Positions 13,425-20,290 of a DNA stretch of 20,290 nt are shown here, piece after piece. Under the pieces are notes generated by a model. The model ran no database searches, was not told where the DNA came from, and saw only the letters and a list, made by a program, of their open reading frames with translations. Numbering within the stretch: position 1 is the stretch's first letter; every line of letters begins with the position of its first letter. A program made the position numbers and the translations under genes. Source of the DNA: Halobacteriales archaeon SW_9_67_24 (lineage in GTDB: Archaea > Halobacteriota > Halobacteria > Halobacteriales > Halococcaceae); assembly GCA_003022685.1 (NCBI GenBank), contig PXSV01000023.1, forward strand, positions 12,271 to 32,560. Reading direction: 5' to 3'.

Positions 13425-13751
13425 ATGAGCCAGGAGATCGCGGTCGTCGGAAGTCAGGAGTTCACCACGGGCTTCCGGCTCGCGGGCGTCCGGAAGTTCG
13501 AGAACGTACCCGACGACGAGAAAGGGGAGTCGCTCGACGGCGCGGTCGAACGGGTGTTCGCCGACGACGACGTCGGCATCGTGGTGATGGCGGACGACGA
13601 CATGGAGCATCTCTCGCGCGACGTGCGGGAGGACGCCGAGGCCAGCATCGAGCCGACGCTCGTGACGCTCGGCGGCGAGGGGGCCGGTAGCGGCGGACTG
13701 CGGGGGCAGATCAAACGCGCCATCGGCATCGACTTGATGGAAGACGAATGA
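13425..13751 (+). CDS. atpF: A-type ATP synthase subunit F (central stalk)
   Basis: A 108-residue Rossmann-like subunit that associates with subunit D in the rotating central stalk. Its N-terminus IAVVGSQEFTTGFRLAGVRKF and the GIVVMADDDMEHL segment are typical. The C-terminal helix (LRGQIKRAIGIDLMED) inserts toward the A/B head in relatives. The ATG overlaps the stop of a short frame that begins at the authentic atpC stop (13372), so its translation may be coupled to upstream translation. Six bases separate it from atpA. Confidence 0.95.
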   Translation: MSQEIAVVGSQEFTTGFRLAGVRKFENVPDDEKGESLDGAVERVFADDDVGIVVMADDDMEHLSRDVREDAEASIEPTLVTLGGEGAGSGGLRGQIKRAIGIDLMEDE

Positions 13752-13757
13752 CAACTT

Positions 13758-15515
13758 ATGAGTCAAGCAACTGATACACAGGTCACGGAGGACGGGACGA
13801 TCGCGAGCGTGAGCGGCCCCGTCGTGGTCGCCACGGACCTCGGCGCTCGGATGAACGACGTGGTGTACGTCGGCGACGAGGGGCTGATGGGCGAGGTCAT
13901 CGAGATCGAGGGGAACCGGACGACGATCCAGGTGTACGAGGAAACCTCGAACGTCGCGCCCGGCGAACCCGTCGCGAACACGGGCGAACCGCTCTCGGTG
14001 GATCTCGGGCCCGGCATGCTCTACTCGATCTACGACGGCGTCCAGCGACCGCTGGACGTGCTCGAAGATCAAATGGGTGCGTTTCTCGACCGCGGTGTGG
14101 ACGCCCCAGGGATCGACCTCGACGAGGAGTGGGCGTTCACGCCAACCGTCGAGGAGGGCGACGAGATCGGGGCCGGCGACGTCGTCGGCACAGTTCCGGA
14201 GACCGAAAGCATCGAACACCGAGTGCTGGTCCCGCCGGACTACGACGGTGGCGAAGTCACGAGCGTCGAGGAGGGCGAGTTCACCGTCGAGGAACCAGTG
14301 GTGGAGATCGACTCCGGCGAGGAGGTCACGATGCACCAGGAGTGGCCGGTGCGCGAGGCCCGCCCCACGGTCGACAAGGAGACGCCGACCACACCCTTGG
14401 TAACGGGCCAGCGCGTGCAGGACGGCCTGTTCCCGCTCGCGAAGGGCGGCACGGCCGCGATCCCCGGACCCTTCGGCTCCGGCAAAACCGTCACCCAGCA
14501 GAGCCTCGCGAAGTTCGCCGACGCCGACATCGTGGTGTACATCGGCTGTGGCGAGCGGGGCAACGAGATGACCGAGGTGATCGACGACTTTCCCGAACTC
14601 GAGGACCCGAACACCGGGAAGCCGCTGATGAGCCGGACGTGCCTCATCGCTAACACTTCGAACATGCCGGTGGCGGCGCGCGAATCGTGCGTGTACACGG
14701 GTATCACCATCGCGGAGTACTACCGCGACATGGGGTACGACGTGGCGCTGATGGCGGATTCCACCTCCAGATGGGCCGAGGCGATGCGCGAGATCAGTTC
14801 GCGGCTGGAGGAGATGCCCGGCGAGGAGGGCTACCCCGCCTACCTCGCGGCGCGCCTCTCGGAGTTCTACGAGCGCGCGGGCTACTTCCGGACCATCAAC
14901 GGGCGCGAGGGCTCGATCTCGGTCGTCGGCGCGGTCAGCCCGCCGGGCGGGGACTTCTCCGAGCCGGTGACCCAGAACACCCTGCGGATCGTGAAGACGT
15001 TCTGGGCGCTCGACAACGACCTCGCCGAGCGCCGGCACTTCCCCGCGATCAACTGGGACGAGTCGTACTCGCTGTATCGCGACCAGCTCGACCCGTGGTT
15101 CGTCGAGAACGTCGCCACGGACTGGCCGGATGTCCGCCAGTGGGCGATCGACACGCTGGACGAGGAGAGCGAGCTCCAGGAGATCGTCCAGCTCGTCGGC
15201 GAGGACGCGCTGCCCGACGACCAGCAGCTCACCCTCGAGATCGCCCGGTATCTCCGCGAGGCGTTCCTCCAGCAGAACGCGCTCGACGACGTGGACGCGT
15301 ACTGCTCGCCGGAGAAGACCTACCTCATCATGGGCGCGATCAAGACCTACAACGACGAGGCGTTCGCGGCGCTCGACGCCGGCGTGCCGGTCGAGGAGAT
15401 CACCGACATCGACGCCGCGCCGCGGCTGAACCGGATCGGCACGACCGCCGAGTACGAGGCGTTCATCGACGACGTCGAGGACAGCATCGAGAGCCAGCTC
15501 CGCGAGAAATACTGA
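13758..15515 (+). CDS. atpA: A-type ATP synthase catalytic subunit A
   Basis: The 585-residue catalytic subunit. The Walker A loop is the archaeal form GPFGSGKT at residues 237-244, the catalytic glutamate region reads CGERGNEMTEV, and Walker B is DVALMADSTSRWAEA. The N-terminal beta barrel begins IASVSGPVVVATDLG, and the non-homologous region that marks subunit A relative to F-type beta lies at about 115-185. The C-terminal helical domain ends RIGTTAEYEAF.DDVEDSI. Length is normal and no intein interrupts the Walker A or other hotspots. It makes or hydrolyses ATP at the A/B interfaces. Confidence 0.98.
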   Translation: MSQATDTQVTEDGTIASVSGPVVVATDLGARMNDVVYVGDEGLMGEVIEIEGNRTTIQVYEETSNVAPGEPVANTGEPLSVDLGPGMLYSIYDGVQRPLDVLEDQMGAFLDRGVDAPGIDLDEEWAFTPTVEEGDEIGAGDVVGTVPETESIEHRVLVPPDYDGGEVTSVEEGEFTVEEPVVEIDSGEEVTMHQEWPVREARPTVDKETPTTPLVTGQRVQDGLFPLAKGGTAAIPGPFGSGKTVTQQSLAKFADADIVVYIGCGERGNEMTEVIDDFPELEDPNTGKPLMSRTCLIANTSNMPVAARESCVYTGITIAEYYRDMGYDVALMADSTSRWAEAMREISSRLEEMPGEEGYPAYLAARLSEFYERAGYFRTINGREGSISVVGAVSPPGGDFSEPVTQNTLRIVKTFWALDNDLAERRHFPAINWDESYSLYRDQLDPWFVENVATDWPDVRQWAIDTLDEESELQEIVQLVGEDALPDDQQLTLEIARYLREAFLQQNALDDVDAYCSPEKTYLIMGAIKTYNDEAFAALDAGVPVEEITDIDAAPRLNRIGTTAEYEAFIDDVEDSIESQLREKY

Positions 15516-15522
15516 ACTACCC

Positions 15523-17058
15523 ATGAAAGAATATCAAACGATCGAGGAGATCAGCGGGCCGCTGGTGTTCGTCGAGATCGACGAACCCGTCGGGTACGAC
15601 GAGATCGTCGAGATCGAACTGCCGAACGGCGAACAGAAGCGCGGCCAGGTGCTCGAATCGAGCGAGGAGTTCGCCTCGATCCAGGTGTTCGAGGGGACCG
15701 GCAGCATCAATCGCGACGCGTCGGTCAGGTTCCTCGGCGAGACGATGAAAATGCCCATCACCGAGGACCTCCTCGGACGGGTGCTCGATGGCTCGGGCCG
15801 CCCGATCGACGACGGGCCCGAAATCGTGCCCGACGACCGCCAGGACATCGTGGGTGCGGCGATCAACCCCACGGCCCGGGAGTACCCCGAGGAGTTCATT
15901 CAGACTGGGGTGTCGGCGATCGACGGGATGAACACCCTGGTACGGGGTCAGAAACTCCCGATCTTCTCCGGGTCGGGGCTGCCCCACAACGACCTCGCGC
16001 TCCAGATCGCGCGCCAGGCGTCGGTGCCCGAAGAGGAGACCGACGCCACCGTGGACGGAAGCAGTGGGGAAACCGAGACCGACGACGCAGTCACCGACGA
16101 AGCGGCAGACATCGAGGCAACGGACGACGAGGGCTCGGAGTTCGCGGTGGTATTCGCGGCGATGGGGATTACCGCCGAGGAGTCGAACGAGTTCCTCGCG
16201 GACTTCGAGCGCACCGGCGCGCTCGAACGATCGGTGGTCTTCGCGAACCTCGCGGACGATCCCGCTGTGGAGCGTCAGATCACGCCGCGGCTCGCGCTCA
16301 CGACGGCGGAGTACCTCGCCTTCGAGAAGGGCTATCACGTGCTCGTGATCCTGACGGACATGACCAACTACTGTGAGGCGCTCCGTCAGATCGGTGCCGC
16401 CCGCGAGGAGGTGCCCGGCCGGCGTGGGTATCCCGGCTACATGTACACCGACCTCGCCCAGCTCTACGAGCGCGCGGGTCGGATCAAGGGCCGCGAGGGA
16501 TCGGTAACCCAGATCCCGATCCTGACGATGCCCGGCGACGACGACACCCACCCGATCCCCGACCTCACGGGCTACATCACCGAGGGCCAGATCTACGTCG
16601 ATCGGAACCTCAACTCCCAGGGCGTCGCCCCGCCGATCAACGTCCTCCCCAGCCTCTCGCGGCTGATGGACGACGGGATCGGCGAGGGTCTCACGCGCGA
16701 GGACCACGGCGACGTCTCCGACCAGCTCTACGCGGCCTACGCGGAGGGCGAGGACCTTCGGGACCTCGTGAACATCGTGGGGCGGGAGGCGCTGTCCGAC
16801 CGGGACAACCTGTATCTCGACCTCGCCGATCGGTTCGAGGGGGAGTTCGTCGACCAGGGCTTCGACACGAACCGCGACGTCGAGGAGACCCTCGACATCG
16901 GCTGGGAGCTGCTCTCGACCCTGCCCAAGACGGAACTCAACCGGATCGACGAGGACCTCATCGAGGAGTACTACCGCGAGGACATCGAGAGCGAGACCGG
17001 CGACGAGGGCGCAACGGACGAGGAGAGCGAGGAGCAGACCGCGGAGGCCGAGGCTTAA
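15523..17058 (+). CDS. atpB: A-type ATP synthase regulatory subunit B
   Basis: The 511-residue non-catalytic nucleotide-binding subunit that alternates with A in the head. The place of the P-loop is taken by FSGSGLPHNDLA (about 148-159), the hallmark of subunit B. Further motifs are EFAVVFAAMGIT, LILTDMTNYCEALRQ-like VLVILTDMTNYCEA, and GYPGYMYTDLAQLYERAGR. Most homologues are about 465-475 residues. The excess is an acidic loop at about 168-204 (nt about 16024-16136; Asp/Glu/Thr/Ala-rich) just after the P-loop-equivalent helix, and an acidic tail of about 25 residues after EEYYRED. The gene follows atpA by 7 bp. Confidence 0.97.
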   Translation: MKEYQTIEEISGPLVFVEIDEPVGYDEIVEIELPNGEQKRGQVLESSEEFASIQVFEGTGSINRDASVRFLGETMKMPITEDLLGRVLDGSGRPIDDGPEIVPDDRQDIVGAAINPTAREYPEEFIQTGVSAIDGMNTLVRGQKLPIFSGSGLPHNDLALQIARQASVPEEETDATVDGSSGETETDDAVTDEAADIEATDDEGSEFAVVFAAMGITAEESNEFLADFERTGALERSVVFANLADDPAVERQITPRLALTTAEYLAFEKGYHVLVILTDMTNYCEALRQIGAAREEVPGRRGYPGYMYTDLAQLYERAGRIKGREGSVTQIPILTMPGDDDTHPIPDLTGYITEGQIYVDRNLNSQGVAPPINVLPSLSRLMDDGIGEGLTREDHGDVSDQLYAAYAEGEDLRDLVNIVGREALSDRDNLYLDLADRFEGEFVDQGFDTNRDVEETLDIGWELLSTLPKTELNRIDEDLIEEYYREDIESETGDEGATDEESEEQTAEAEA

Positions 17059-17084
17059 GAGCCTCGCCCCGCTAGGGGATCGAA

Positions 17085-17780
17085 ATGGCCACCGACGTCA
17101 AGCCCACGCGAAAGAACCTGATGGCGATCGAGGACCGCATCGAACTCTCCGAGCGCGGTCACGACACGCTCGAACAGAAGCGCGACGGGCTGATCATGGA
17201 GTTCATGGACATCCTCGATCAAGCCCGAGACGTCCGCTCGGGCCTCTCGGAGGACTACGAGGACGCCCAAGAGGCCATCGACATCGCGCGCGCGATGAAC
17301 GGCGACCTCGAAGTCCGCGGGGCGCTCGAAACCCATCCCGAGATCACGCTCCAGTCACACAACATCATGGGGGTCGTGGTGCCCCAGATCGAGTCCTCGA
17401 AGGTCAAAAAGGACCTCGACGAGCGTGGCTACGGCGTGATGGGCACGAGCGCCCGGATCGACGAGGCCGCCGACGCCTATGAGGAACTGATCGAGTCGAT
17501 CATCCTCGCGGCCGAGGTCGAGACCGCGATGAAGAAGATGCTCCACGAGATCGAGACCACGAAACGCCGGGTCAACGCCCTCGAATTCAAGCTCCTGCCC
17601 GAACTCAAGGAGAACCAGGAGTACATCGAGCAGAAGCTCGAAGAGCAAGAACGCGAGGAAATCTTCCGGATGAAGAAAATCAAAGACAAGAAAGAGGAGG
17701 ACGAGCGCGAGGCGCGCGAAACGGCCGAAACCGAAGCCGAGGAACGACCCGAAGGCGAAGTCGCGGTGACGTCGGACTAG
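17085..17780 (+). CDS. atpD: A-type ATP synthase subunit D (central rotor shaft)
   Basis: A 231-residue protein whose N- and C-terminal helices form the rotor shaft inside the A/B head, the counterpart of F-type gamma. Typical start VKPTRKNLMAIEDRIELSERGHDTLEQKRDGL and typical C-terminal helix TTKRRVNALEFKLLPELKEN, IEQKLEEQEREEIFRMKKIKDKK. The last 30 residues form an acidic, low-complexity tail (ETAETEAEERPEGE), a usual halophilic extension. It is the last gene of the operon, 26 bp after atpB. Confidence 0.96.
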   Translation: MATDVKPTRKNLMAIEDRIELSERGHDTLEQKRDGLIMEFMDILDQARDVRSGLSEDYEDAQEAIDIARAMNGDLEVRGALETHPEITLQSHNIMGVVVPQIESSKVKKDLDERGYGVMGTSARIDEAADAYEELIESIILAAEVETAMKKMLHEIETTKRRVNALEFKLLPELKENQEYIEQKLEEQEREEIFRMKKIKDKKEEDEREARETAETEAEERPEGEVAVTSD

Positions 17781-18149
17781 CCACTTTTCAGGTTCATCCC
17801 CTCACTCCGTTGCCACCGCACAGCACCGCCCGAGCCCTCGGCCACTCACTTCGTTCGTGGCCTCGCCCTCGATCCGTCAAGAGAGCGAAGCTCTCCTGAG
17901 CCTCGACTCGCTGCGTTCTCGTGAGCCGACGGCGAACGAGCGTTCGGAGTCGTTCGAAAGGCGCTTCGCGCCTTTCGTGATCTTCAGCTTCGCTCCCGCT
18001 CAGTGACGAGAGAGAGAAGCTCTCTCGAACCACGCGCGAAGCGTGCTCCGGCACTCGTCGAGACGCCAGGCAGCGCAACCGCACCGCCACCACACTGCAA
18101 CCGTGATACCACCGCCCGACTTTTCCACTGGAGTCGCCTTCCCTCGCGT
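17781..18149. repeat. Gene-free stretch with clustered short-loop palindromes
   Basis: The 369 bases hold no convincing gene. Stems seen by eye: GGCCAC/GTGGCC (17840-17862, internal loop); GAGAGC-GAA-GCTCTC (17881-17895); CGAACG-AG-CGTTCG (17933-17946); CGAAAGGCGC-TTC-GCGCCTTTCG (17955-17977, perfect 10-bp stem); CGAGAGAG/CTCTCTCG with a 5-nt loop (18007-18027); and CACGC/GCGTG (18031-18045). The repeated GCGAAGC/GCTTCGC theme links these to the palindromes at 8594-8628 and inside atpI. The last 80 bases (18060-18149) lead into the next gene; CTTTTCC at about 18119 is a weak TATA-like site about 27 nt before its ATG. Confidence 0.75.
17785..17788 (+). terminator. Possible oligo-T terminator of the ATP synthase operon
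   Basis: A T4 run lies five bases after the atpD stop. Archaeal transcription often ends at oligo-T tracts, but four Ts is short; the first palindromes begin further on, near 17840. Confidence 0.25.
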
Positions 18150-18545
18150 ATGGACTGTCCCGACTGCGGCAGCGAGGTCGTTGCGTTCGCCGTCCCCGAC
18201 GACTTCCGGGAGTTCGTCCCCGGCACCGAAACGGAAGTCGCGCTGTGTACGCACTGCCTGGCGCTCCACCCGGCCCCGACAGCGGACACGGACTCGAAGA
18301 CCGGTTTCGCTGCCGTGAGTTCCGACTTCCCTTCGAACGAGGCAGCGGTGCCGATGGCGCTCGCGGTCGGGTTGCTCGACTCGCTCGCGGTCTATCGATC
18401 GGAGGTCGAAGCGTTGCTCGAACGAGTCGAACGCGCCGGTGCGGACCCGCTACTGGTTCTCGACCGTCTCGCGGCCGATCCCGATCTCGACCCGCAGGTG
18501 GACCTCGATCGTCGGCGTCGACAGCTCGAAAGCGTCCGCGGATAA
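18150..18545 (+). CDS. Small zinc-ribbon-like haloarchaeal protein (probably DUF6276)
   Basis: A 131-residue protein starting MDCPDCGSEVVAFAVPDDF, with a second pair in ALCTHCLALHPAP, so two CxxC pairs likely bind one zinc ion. The C-terminal half is helical (AVPMALAVGLLDSLAVYRSEVEAL; ADPLLVLDRLAADPDLDP). The layout resembles the haloarchaeal DUF6276 family; the name is from memory. The ATG at 18150 begins directly with the zinc motif; the open frame upstream runs through the palindrome cluster and is not counted. It is convergent with the multi-zinc-ribbon gene (25 bp between stops). Function unknown. Confidence 0.72.
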   Translation: MDCPDCGSEVVAFAVPDDFREFVPGTETEVALCTHCLALHPAPTADTDSKTGFAAVSSDFPSNEAAVPMALAVGLLDSLAVYRSEVEALLERVERAGADPLLVLDRLAADPDLDPQVDLDRRRRQLESVRG

Positions 18546-18570
18546 CCCGAAAACGATCGTCTGCGGCCGG

Positions 18571-19557
18571 TTAGGGCTGCTTGACGGCCGAGGCGATCCG
18601 CTGGACGAGCGACTGGGTCGTGCGCGGATCGTCGGTCACCTCGTAGTCGCGTTCGAGGCTCCCGTCGGTCCCCGCGCTCAGGATGCGGAGGTCGTCGCGC
18701 TCGGCAAGGGAGGCCACGCCCGTCGCGACCGAGCCGAGCGTGGTGATCATCACCGGCCGTGCGTCGAGGTCGGCGGCGACGTCGCGGAGTTCGGCGGCGT
18801 CCTCCCGGTCGGGACGCTCATGGACCGCCACCACGATCCGGCTGTCGAGCAGTTCGTCCTCGGCGTAGACGTGGACCGGGTGCTCGGTGCCGGACTCCCC
18901 TTGGACGGTGGTGTTCGCGCTCGCCTCGAACCCGCGCTCGGTCAGCATCTCGACCATCGACTCGCGCGCCGCGAGCTGGGTCTCGACCCATCGCTTGCCG
19001 GACTCGGTCAGGTCGTACCGACAGAGAACACGCTCTTTGCCCTCGCTCGGCACGTAGATGTCAGTACACTCCCGACACCGGAGACCGTGTTCTGGCTGCT
19101 CGAAGTACGAGTCGCAGTCCTGGCAGACGTGTCGCATGCCGCGTTCGAGGTTCTCGTCGGACTCGTCGAGCGTCGCCTCGCAGCCCGGACAGACCAATCC
19201 ATCCGAACTCGCCTCGAACTCGGTCCGTGGCGCGATGTGGCCACACTCCAGATGCTCGAACAGCTCCGTCTCGATCGTGTAGGCGGAGCCACAGCCCGGA
19301 CACGCCGAGGTGTACTGCATCCCCTCCGCGCCGCAGCCGGGACAGACGTACACCTTCTCCTCGAAGGTCTTGCCGAGGATGTCGCGGCGGGCCAGCGATT
19401 CGAGCGCCTCGAAGGCGGTCGGGTCCTCGTCGTGGAGCTGTCGTGCCACCTCCGGATAGCTGACCGCGCCGGTGTCGGGGTCGATCGTGGGTTCGTACTC
19501 CGGGGCCGAACCGTCCGCGAGCGCCGTGAGAGCGGTGAGTTTGCCGGGCGAGACCAT
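18571..19557 (-). CDS. Multi-zinc-ribbon protein with degenerate restriction-endonuclease-like C-terminus (TackOD1-like region)
   Basis: A 328-residue protein in three parts. Residues 1-65 look like a small helical domain (YPEVARQLHDED, ALESLARRDILGKTF). Residues about 70-180 hold five CxxC pairs (C72/C75, C86/C89, C123/C126, C145/C148, C161/C164) plus C105 and C179 and a C-G-H element (LECGH), a string of zinc ribbons akin to the TackOD1 type of archaeal output domain (tentative). Residues about 195-297 follow the Mrr-like endonuclease-fold order: helix, GFEASAN strand, EHPVHVYAED, RIVVAVHER, a helix, PVMITTLGS, then VASLAERDDLRIL. The usual catalytic Asp and (E/Q)xK are replaced, so nuclease activity is unlikely. 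It probably serves in signalling or transcription control; the partner is unknown. A clear TATA box gives a near-leaderless start at 19557. Confidence 0.72.
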   Translation of the reverse strand: MVSPGKLTALTALADGSAPEYEPTIDPDTGAVSYPEVARQLHDEDPTAFEALESLARRDILGKTFEEKVYVCPGCGAEGMQYTSACPGCGSAYTIETELFEHLECGHIAPRTEFEASSDGLVCPGCEATLDESDENLERGMRHVCQDCDSYFEQPEHGLRCRECTDIYVPSEGKERVLCRYDLTESGKRWVETQLAARESMVEMLTERGFEASANTTVQGESGTEHPVHVYAEDELLDSRIVVAVHERPDREDAAELRDVAADLDARPVMITTLGSVATGVASLAERDDLRILSAGTDGSLERDYEVTDDPRTTQSLVQRIASAVKQP

Positions 19558-19588
19558 GATCCGTTACATAGTTCCTCCACGCGGGCGG

Positions 19589-19600
19589 TTATATAATTTG
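19589..19600 (-). promoter_or_regulatory. TATA box of the multi-zinc-ribbon gene
   Basis: On the minus strand CAAATTATATAA is the most AT-rich run in the area and lies 32-43 nt before the ATG at 19557, predicting a leader of about 10 nt. It is the clearest promoter in the window. Confidence 0.7.
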
Positions 19601-19666
19601 CTTCGCTCCGCCGACGGTTTCGCGCAGCAGAACCCGTTGCCGGCGTCCGGTTTCGGCTAAACTGCG

Positions 19667-20290
19667 TCAGACACCTGTCGAGTATCGGAGAATCCCGGCG
19701 ATCCCGCCGAACGCGTTCAGCAACTGCTCGCCCTTCTCGAAGTCCTCGGAGATGAACTTCGTCTCCGTTCCCCGACTGTCGGCGATTGCCATCAGGTGCT
19801 CGATCGCGTCCTCGCGCTCGATTTCTTCTGGTTCCGCGTCACACTCATCGCAGGTGTGTTCGGGCGTGTCGCTTCGGCGATCGACGAGTTCGCGGTCGGT
19901 GTGGCCGTCGGGACACTCGTAGGTCACGACGTCGTCGCGGAGTTCCTCGGAGATCAGGAGCCGATCGACCGACCCGAGCACGAGGTTCTCCCTCGTGGGG
20001 CCGAACCCGTAGGTCGCGAGGTCGCCGCCGTGGAGCTCCGCGAAGAACTCCTCCATCTCGGCTTTGTCCTGCATCACCTCCTGATCGGCGAGCGCGTCGC
20101 CCGCCGAATCCACGAGGTCGGAGAGGCCCGACTCGTCGGTGTAGGCCACGTCGAACTTCCCGATCACCTTCTCCCCGAGTTCGTGATGGAGGTAATCGCC
20201 GTCGAGGAACTCGTCTTTCGTCGGTGAGGGTCCACCCACGAGGACGCCGTCGACCTCGTGGCGTTCGGGCACCATCAGGTCGTTCGCCAT
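19667..20290 (-). CDS. prf1: Peptide chain release factor aRF1, C-terminal half (cut by window edge)
   Basis: Reads out of the right edge; 207 residues of about 415 are visible. The visible part covers the end of the middle domain and the C-terminal domain of archaeal/eukaryotic release factor 1: VDGVLVGGPSPTKDEF, YLHHELGEKVIGKFDVAYTDESGLSDLVD, FFAELHGGDLATYGFGPTREN, then a Cys-containing minidomain (YECPDGH...TCDEC), and the closing segment FEKGEQLLNAFGGIAGILRY. The protein recognises all three stop codons; the GGQ hydrolysis motif and the NIKS stop-codon motif lie beyond the edge. The Met at the very edge is internal, not the start. The product ends at 19667; it is on the same strand as the zinc-ribbon gene, which has its own promoter. 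Confidence 0.95.
   Translation of the reverse strand: MANDLMVPERHEVDGVLVGGPSPTKDEFLDGDYLHHELGEKVIGKFDVAYTDESGLSDLVDSAGDALADQEVMQDKAEMEEFFAELHGGDLATYGFGPTRENLVLGSVDRLLISEELRDDVVTYECPDGHTDRELVDRRSDTPEHTCDECDAEPEEIEREDAIEHLMAIADSRGTETKFISEDFEKGEQLLNAFGGIAGILRYSTGV

Noticed and set aside
13240..13428. The Arg-rich in-frame extension of atpC to 13428 as a genuine C-terminus
   Set aside because: The conserved subunit C ending lies in the plus-one frame over the same bases, so the extension is frameshift product.
13758..15515. Possible intein in atpA, as found in some archaea
   Set aside because: The protein is continuous at 585 residues and the Walker A region is uninterrupted.
13215..15524. A 769-codon open frame on the minus strand opposite atpA
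   Set aside because: GC-rich codon bias keeps antisense frames open; the plus strand encodes an unmistakable ATP synthase subunit A.
17794..18289. Several open frames on both strands in the palindrome cluster, and an upstream extension of the 18150 gene
   Set aside because: They translate repetitive palindromic DNA; the gene proper begins with its zinc motif at 18150.
1..20290. CRISPR arrays, tRNA and rRNA genes
   Set aside because: No regularly spaced direct repeats and no cloverleaf or rRNA sequence were recognised on reading; short tRNA-like folds could be missed without a search tool.

Overview
The window is very GC-rich and encodes highly acidic proteins. It carries a complete A-type (archaeal) ATP synthase operon, a type IV pilin with an SRRG-type archaeal leader, archaeal release factor aRF1, and near-leaderless genes with TATA boxes about 25-30 nt upstream of the start codon. 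Together these point to a halophilic archaeon (class Halobacteria). The genus cannot be assigned from the sequence alone.

Layout. The left edge (3-981) is the 3' part of an IS200/IS605-family TnpB gene with intact RuvC residues and a hairpin over its stop codon. Next, on the minus strand, is a polyprenyl diphosphate synthase (1054-1896). A plus-strand toxin-antitoxin-like pair follows: a DUF433 antitoxin (2016-2339) and a DUF5615-type PIN-like toxin broken by a frameshift (2336-2672). Positions 2678-4371 hold etfA and etfB on the minus strand with a 4-nt overlap. A surface/regulatory block follows: a membrane-anchored winged-helix regulator (minus, 4416-5597), divergent from a secreted glycoprotein-like protein (plus, 5717-7030), then a type IV pilin-like protein (7079-7555). 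A class I SAM methyltransferase (minus, 7820-8392) lies between two ~92-bp inverted repeats.

The core of the window is the ATP synthase operon ahaH-atpI-atpK-atpE-atpC-atpF-atpA-atpB-atpD (8702-17780, plus). Subunits H and E form the peripheral stalks, I and K the membrane rotor/stator, C, F and D the central stalk, and A and B the hexameric head. Two subunits carry unusual insertions (I and B). atpC is frameshifted near its 3' end and appears to lack about 30 codons. After the operon comes a 369-bp gene-free stretch full of small palindromes (17781-18149), then a small zinc-ribbon-like protein (18150-18545, probably DUF6276), a large multi-zinc-ribbon protein with a degenerate restriction-endonuclease-like C-terminus (minus, 18571-19557), and the C-terminal half of aRF1 (minus, from 19667 to the right edge).

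Three genes look damaged in their 3' parts or by frameshift: the DUF5615 toxin, atpC and the methyltransferase. A family of palindromes with GAA/TTC triloops recurs between genes and also inside the atpI coding region. The least ordinary signals are the atpC lesion, the inverted repeats around the methyltransferase, the 109-bp hairpin in front of the ATP synthase operon, and the TnpB 3' end with its candidate guide RNA.
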